Below are positions 59,945 to 64,000 of a stretch of DNA of 64,000 nt, in pieces; the first letter of the stretch is position 1; the number at the start of each line of letters is the position of its first letter. The stretch is from Mediterranea massiliensis (GTDB lineage: Bacteria; Bacteroidota; Bacteroidia; Bacteroidales; Bacteroidaceae). The translations under genes and the position numbers were made by a program. The stretch covers positions 179,867 to 243,866 of the forward strand of contig NZ_LT635837.1 of NCBI RefSeq assembly GCF_900128475.1, written 5' to 3'. The notes under the pieces were generated by a model. It worked only from the letters and a program-made list of their open reading frames with translations. It did no database searches and had not been told where the DNA came from.

Positions 59945-60077
59945 ATTTTATCACAATTATCAAGCGTAATCTTTCAAACAGAAATAAAATAAGCTACACT
60001 AACTTACAAATGAAAGAAAATATCGAATATCAATAGAAAAGAGGAAGCAAAATATTCACCATTTACTCAAATTGTCA

Positions 60078-60085
60078 TATATTTG
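60078..60085 (+). promoter_or_regulatory. Candidate -7 element of dapF
   Basis: TATATTTG (TAnnTTTG) 50 bases before the dapF ATG, immediately followed by GCAGC and an A-rich leader. Confidence 0.5.
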
Positions 60086-60134
60086 CAGCAAATAAAAACA
60101 AAAAGAAACATATAATACAAAATACAAGAACAAA

Positions 60135-60944
60135 ATGGCAACCATCAGATTCACCAAAATGCACGGAGCAGGAAACGACTACATTTATGTAGACACCATG
60201 AAATATCCTGTAGAAAATCCGGAACAGCTGGCCATCGCCTGGAGCCGCCCTCATACAGGCATCGGCAGCGACGGACTGGTGCTGATTGGCCGCTCCGATA
60301 TAGCCGACTTCAGCATGCGCATCTTCAACGCCGACGGCTCCGAAGCCCGCATGTGCGGCAACGCCTCACGCTGCATCGGCAAATACGTCTACGAAGCAGG
60401 ACTCACAACAAAAACCGAGATTACCCTTGAAACCCTCTCCGGCATCAAAGTGCTGCAGCTGCACCTCACGGCGGACAACCGGGTAGAGAGCGTGACCGTC
60501 GACATGGGACCTGCCACAGACATCCACACCGTAGCGCTGGGTGAAGGCTACGACTTCACGGAAGGCATCGCAGTCTCCATGGGCAACCCCCATTTTGTTC
60601 TATTTACCGATAACCTCGCACAGATTGACCTTACAGAGGTTGGTCCACGGCTGGAACATCACCCCCTCTTCCCCGACCGGGTGAATGTAGAGTTTGCCCA
60701 GATGCGTCCAGACGGCAGCATCCGCATGCGCGTCTGGGAACGAGGTTCGGGCATCACGCTGGCCTGCGGAACAGGGGCTTGTGCCACGGCTACAGCTGCC
60801 GTCTTCAGCGGGCTTACCCGGGGAGAAACAGCCATTGTAATGGACGGAGGGACACTGACCATCGACCGAGATCCCGCTACAGGACATGTCCTGATGACAG
60901 GGCCGGCCGTACGAGTCTTTGAAGGAGAAATAGAAACGGACTAA
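60135..60944 (+). CDS. dapF: Diaminopimelate epimerase
   Basis: A 269-residue cofactor-free epimerase that converts LL- to meso-diaminopimelate for lysine and peptidoglycan. The two catalytic Cys are in [13 protein letters not shown] and [25 protein letters not shown] opens the protein and MGNPHFVLF is conserved. Length agrees with the family (about 274). It lies 44 bases before dapL, whose product makes its substrate. Confidence 0.96.
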   Translation: MATIRFTKMHGAGNDYIYVDTMKYPVENPEQLAIAWSRPHTGIGSDGLVLIGRSDIADFSMRIFNADGSEARMCGNASRCIGKYVYEAGLTTKTEITLETLSGIKVLQLHLTADNRVESVTVDMGPATDIHTVALGEGYDFTEGIAVSMGNPHFVLFTDNLAQIDLTEVGPRLEHHPLFPDRVNVEFAQMRPDGSIRMRVWERGSGITLACGTGACATATAAVFSGLTRGETAIVMDGGTLTIDRDPATGHVLMTGPAVRVFEGEIETD

Positions 60945-60988
60945 AGCATATTGAACTGACAATTAACTTAAAAACAAATAATAAAGAT

Positions 60989-62221
60989 ATGGCACTCGTA
61001 AACGAACACTTCTTGAAACTGCCGGGCAGCTACCTGTTCTCGGACATCGCCAAGAAAATCAACACATTCAAAATCACTCACCCCAAACAGGACATCATCC
61101 GCCTGGGCATCGGCGACGTGACCCGGCCTCTGCCGCCCGTCTGCATCGAAGCCATGCACAAGGCCGTAGACGAAATGGCCGACGAAAGCACATTCCGCGG
61201 CTACGGTCCCGAACAGGGATATGACTTCCTGATAGAAGCCATCCTCAAAAATGACTTCGCCCCGAGAGGCGTCCACCTCTCTCCCTCGGAAATCTTCATC
61301 AACGACGGTGCCAAGAGCGATACGGGCAACATCGGCGAACTGCTGCGCTGGGACAACAGCATGGGCATTACCGACCCCGTTTACCCCGTCTATGTGGACA
61401 GCAACATCATGTGCGGACGCTCGGGCGTGCTGGGCGAAGACGGCAAGTGGAGCAACGTCACTTACCTGCCCTGCACGGAAGAGAACCATTTCATACCCGA
61501 ACTGCCCACCCACCGGGTCGACCTGCTCTACCTGTGCTATCCCAACAACCCGACGGGAACCACACTGACCAAGACCGAACTGAAAAAATGGGTGGACTAT
61601 GCACTGGACAACGACACGCTCATCATCTTCGACGCAGCCTATGAAGCCTATATCCGCGAAGACGATGTTCCCCATTCCATCTACGAAATAAAGGGAGCCA
61701 AGAAATGTGCCATCGAGATACGCAGCTTCTCGAAAACGGCCGGATTCACCGGACTGCGATGCGGCTATACCGTCGTTCCCAAGGAACTTACAGCCGCCAC
61801 CCTGACCGGAGACCGTGTAGCCCTCAACAAACTGTGGCTGCGCCGTCAGTGCACCAAGTTCAACGGCACCAGCTACGTCACCCAACGTGCGGCCGAAGCC
61901 ATCTATACGCCGGAAGGCAAAGAGCAGGTAAAGGCCAACATCGACTACTATATGCAGAACGCCTCCACCATGAAAGAAGGACTGGAAGCCGCAGGGCTGA
62001 AGGTATACGGAGGTGTCAACGCTCCCTACCTCTGGCTGAAGACACCCGACGGAATCAGCTCGTGGCGCTTCTTCGAACAGATGCTCTACGAGGCCAACGT
62101 GGTGGGTACGCCGGGCGTAGGTTTCGGCCCCAGCGGCGAAGGCTTTATCCGCCTGACCGCCTTCGGCCGGCACGACGACTGCGTGGAAGCCATGAAGCGC
62201 ATCCGCAAATGGATGGCCTGA
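60989..62221 (+). CDS. dapL: LL-diaminopimelate aminotransferase
   Basis: A 410-residue PLP enzyme that turns tetrahydrodipicolinate directly into LL-diaminopimelate, the short DAP route typical of Bacteroidetes. Features: LGIGDVTRPLPP near 35-46, the PLP region FINDGAKSDTGNIGEL, YPNNPTGTTLTKTEL, DAAYEAYI and the Schiff-base Lys in SFSKTAGFTGLRCGY. Length matches plant and bacterial DapL (about 408). Cotranscribed with dapF; a hairpin at 62291-62317 follows. Confidence 0.96.
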   Translation: MALVNEHFLKLPGSYLFSDIAKKINTFKITHPKQDIIRLGIGDVTRPLPPVCIEAMHKAVDEMADESTFRGYGPEQGYDFLIEAILKNDFAPRGVHLSPSEIFINDGAKSDTGNIGELLRWDNSMGITDPVYPVYVDSNIMCGRSGVLGEDGKWSNVTYLPCTEENHFIPELPTHRVDLLYLCYPNNPTGTTLTKTELKKWVDYALDNDTLIIFDAAYEAYIREDDVPHSIYEIKGAKKCAIEIRSFSKTAGFTGLRCGYTVVPKELTAATLTGDRVALNKLWLRRQCTKFNGTSYVTQRAAEAIYTPEGKEQVKANIDYYMQNASTMKEGLEAAGLKVYGGVNAPYLWLKTPDGISSWRFFEQMLYEANVVGTPGVGFGPSGEGFIRLTAFGRHDDCVEAMKRIRKWMA

Positions 62222-62290
62222 CCGAACGGTCCCGCCACATCCGCACAGTCAATGAGTGAATAAGAGTATAGCGCGACTACTATAACGAAC

Positions 62291-62317
62291 GGCTTCCGGC
62301 CCGATCAACCGGAAGCC
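62291..62317 (+). terminator. Hairpin after dapL
   Basis: GGCTTCCGG pairs perfectly with CCGGAAGCC around a 9-base loop, 70 bases after dapL. There is no T run, so it may be a partial terminator or a processing site. Confidence 0.45.
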
Positions 62318-62349
62318 ACCCATATTTATTCATTCAATTAGAAACGGCA

Positions 62350-63066
62350 ATGAAAACGAAGATCAACTGGAGCAAGAGCTTCACCATTGCAGCTCTGCTC
62401 GCGGCCGGGATTCCATCCATGGCCAACGCACAAGACAAAGTGAAAGCATCGGCAGGCGGCGACATCGTCAGCAGTTACATCTGGCGAGGCACCGATTGCG
62501 GCGGAATCAGTATCCAGCCCCATCTGTCGGTTGCCTACAAAGGTTTCTCACTGGGAGCCTGGGGGTCGGTCGGACTCAATTCGGAAGACACGAAAGAGAT
62601 GGACTTCATCCTCGGCTATACCCACGGCGGACTGAGCCTGGCCCTGACGGACTACTGGTTCTTTCCTTCGGACGAGAGCCAACAGATCGGCTACTTCAAG
62701 TATGCCGCCCACAACACACAACACGTTTTTGAAATAACAGCCGGATATGACTTCGGCGTCATGGGCATCAGCTGGAACACGAACTTTGCAGGGTCGGACT
62801 ATCACAACGCCGACGGCAAACGCTCCTACTCCACCTACATCGCCCTGACGGCTCCCTTCAAACTGGCAGGCCTCGACTGGAATGCCGAAGTGGGACTGAC
62901 TCCCTGGGAAGGAGCCTACGCCGACAAGTTCAACGTGACCAACCTCTCGCTGAAAGCGTCGAAGGAACTCCCTGTCACCAAGCAGTTCTCACTCCCGCTC
63001 TTCGCACAGGTGGTATTCAATCCCTATACGCAAGGAGCCTACTTCGTATTCGGACTGAGTTTATAG
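62350..63066 (+). CDS. TorF-like outer membrane beta-barrel protein
   Basis: A 238-residue exported protein. Signal peptide about 1-27 (SFTIAALLAAGIPSMANA, then QDK). The mature part begins VKASAGGDIVSSYIWRGTDCG, the strand pattern and Trp-Arg-Gly motif of the TorF putative porin family, and goes on as alternating strands to the C-terminal FVFGLSL. It may be a small channel; linkage to P-II and Amt (35 bases to the P-II gene) suggests a part in uptake of nitrogen compounds. This is inference. Confidence 0.75.
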   Translation: MKTKINWSKSFTIAALLAAGIPSMANAQDKVKASAGGDIVSSYIWRGTDCGGISIQPHLSVAYKGFSLGAWGSVGLNSEDTKEMDFILGYTHGGLSLALTDYWFFPSDESQQIGYFKYAAHNTQHVFEITAGYDFGVMGISWNTNFAGSDYHNADGKRSYSTYIALTAPFKLAGLDWNAEVGLTPWEGAYADKFNVTNLSLKASKELPVTKQFSLPLFAQVVFNPYTQGAYFVFGLSL

Positions 63067-63101
63067 GACACATTACAAACACACTAACAAGTATAATAGG
63101 T

Positions 63102-63458
63102 ATGAAAAAGATTGAAGCAATCATCCGTAAGACAAAATTCGAGGACGTGAAGGAAGCACTCCTCGAAGCGGACATCGAATGGTTCTCTTACTATGACGTA
63201 AGAGGCATCGGAAAGTCCAGGCAGGCACGCATCTACCGAGGCGTGATGTATGACACCAGTTCCATCGAACGCATCCTCGTATCCATCGTGGTGCGCGACA
63301 AGAATGTGGAAAAGACGGTGAATGCCATCCAGAAAGCCGCCTGGACAGGTGAAATAGGCGACGGACGCATCTTTATCGTCCCCATCGAGGACGCTATCCG
63401 CATCCGTACGGCCGAACGCGGCGACATCGCATTATTTAACGCAGAACAAGAAAAATAA
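63102..63458 (+). CDS. P-II family nitrogen regulatory protein
   Basis: A 118-residue P-II signal protein, opening MKKIEAIIRKTKFEDVKEAL. The T-loop is VRGIGKSRQARIYRGVMYD, with the Tyr of YRG at the uridylylation position but without the RQKGH of E. coli GlnB. The B-loop is TGEIGDGRIFIVPIEDAIRIRT. It senses ATP/ADP and 2-oxoglutarate and blocks the Amt channel by inserting its T-loop. It lies 13 bases before the amt gene, the usual glnK-amtB pairing. Confidence 0.93.
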   Translation: MKKIEAIIRKTKFEDVKEALLEADIEWFSYYDVRGIGKSRQARIYRGVMYDTSSIERILVSIVVRDKNVEKTVNAIQKAAWTGEIGDGRIFIVPIEDAIRIRTAERGDIALFNAEQEK

Positions 63459-63471
63459 AACTCACAGACGT

Positions 63472-64000
63472 ATGAAAACTTACAGAAAGTGCCGCCGTTC
63501 CTGGCTAAGCACAGCCCTCACCATATGCCTGCTGCTGGGCAGCACAGCCGCCTTTGCAGGCGAAGCGGACGAAGCCGCAACCACCGACACGATGGCCGAA
63601 CTGGCCACAGGTATCGATACCGTTTGGATGCTTCTGGCAGCCATGCTCGTATTCTTCATGCAGCCAGGCTTCGCACTGGTCGAAGCCGGATTTACACGCA
63701 CCAAAAACACCGGCAACATCCTGATGAAGAACTTCGTAGACTTCATGCTGGGTTCGTTGCTCTTCTGGTTCATCGGTTTCGGACTGATGTTCGGAGCCGG
63801 CGGATTTGTTGGGATGCCCCATTTCTTCGACCTTTCGTTCCTGGACACCCGACTTCCCCGCGAAGGATTCCTGATTTTCCAGACCGTCTTCTGCGCCACT
63901 TCGGCCACCATCGTATCGGGTGCCATGGCCGAACGCACCAAGTTCTCCATGTACGTGGTCTACACCATCGCCATCAGCGTATTGATTTATCCCATTTCCG
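63472..64000 (+). CDS. amt: Ammonium transporter, N-terminal part
   Basis: The ATG at 63472 opens a frame that stays open to the right edge (176 codons seen of about 430-480). A signal peptide (SWLSTALTICLLLGSTAAFA) precedes the first membrane helix region WMLLAAMLVFFMQPGFALVEAGFTR, the Amt hallmark with the Phe and Glu of the outer vestibule. KNTGNILMKNFVDFMLGSLLFW and VFCATSATIVSGAMAER, with the AmtB GA-x-AER motif, follow. It carries ammonium into the cell under P-II control. Confidence 0.95.
   Translation, partial: MKTYRKCRRSWLSTALTICLLLGSTAAFAGEADEAATTDTMAELATGIDTVWMLLAAMLVFFMQPGFALVEAGFTRTKNTGNILMKNFVDFMLGSLLFWFIGFGLMFGAGGFVGMPHFFDLSFLDTRLPREGFLIFQTVFCATSATIVSGAMAERTKFSMYVVYTIAISVLIYPIS

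Noticed and set aside
1..64000. tRNA, rRNA, riboswitch and replication origin
   Set aside because: No cloverleaf, rRNA segment, known riboswitch core or DnaA-box cluster was recognised in the intergenic regions by eye. A covariance-model search would be decisive and was not possible.

Overview
The window looks like a chromosomal piece of a member of the Bacteroidaceae (Bacteroides/Phocaeicola type). Reasons seen in the sequence: at least a dozen genes are preceded by the Bacteroidetes -7 element TAnnTTTG instead of a -35/-10 pair; there are families typical of this group (DUF3078, DUF4252, DUF2461, a sigma/anti-sigma/DUF4252 triad); an rseC-rnfBCDGEA operon; and lysine synthesis through DapL. 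No rRNA or tRNA gene was seen.

Layout. (1) 1-8100 is an AT-rich accessory island. It holds a minus-strand cluster of a DUF262 protein, a DUF3696-type AAA ATPase and an unfamiliar protein whose last ~44 residues resemble a RelE/HigB toxin, followed by the start of another gene running off the left edge. Next come an archaeal-type AAA ATPase gene, an IS4-family insertion sequence, an AbiEi/AbiEii toxin-antitoxin pair, and a decayed second copy of the 3' end of the ATPase gene. (2) 8178-12581 is housekeeping DNA: flavodoxin-like reductase, AlkZ-like winged-helix protein, YqiA-like esterase, AEC transporter, galE. (3) 12760-18388 is the Rnf ion-pumping ferredoxin:NAD oxidoreductase operon, led by an RseC-like gene. 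(4) 18593-32903: DUF3078 protein, pyrG, yidC, patatin, a GH13 hydrolase, DUF2461, YhcH-like protein, glgB, a MATE exporter and a TPR protein. (5) 33025-35591: alcohol dehydrogenase, TrmH-like methyltransferase, and a stand-alone AlaX-like editing protein. (6) 35807-42854 is a TolC/HlyD/double-ATPase/two-permease exporter with a divergent AraC regulator. (7) 42881-44561 is an ECF sigma, anti-sigma and DUF4252 operon. (8) 44890-64000 is a nitrogen and glutamine block: carB, carA, a small membrane protein and a PurF-like amidotransferase on the minus strand; gltB, gltD, asnB, dapF, dapL, an outer-membrane barrel, P-II and the start of an Amt ammonium channel on the plus strand.

How the genes work together: the last block gathers four glutamine amidotransferases (CarA, PurF-like, GltB, AsnB) with ammonium uptake (Amt) and its P-II regulator, so it reads as a nitrogen-assimilation neighbourhood. 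The Rnf complex would couple ferredoxin oxidation to NADH formation and an ion gradient. The GH13 and GlgB enzymes point to intracellular glycogen or maltodextrin turnover.

The most unusual signals are non-coding or only half coding: three intergenic tandem arrays of unrelated sequence that share a 21-23 nt period and internal dyad symmetry (35608-35785, 44738-44793, 48182-48291); an inverted-repeat element of about 102 bp inserted in frame into carA (49066-49167) plus a second short in-frame repeat in the same gene; a cluster of four inverted and direct repeats between the alcohol dehydrogenase and AlaX-like genes; and the possible three-gene defence system at the left edge. All functional statements are read from sequence and family knowledge; no database search was run.
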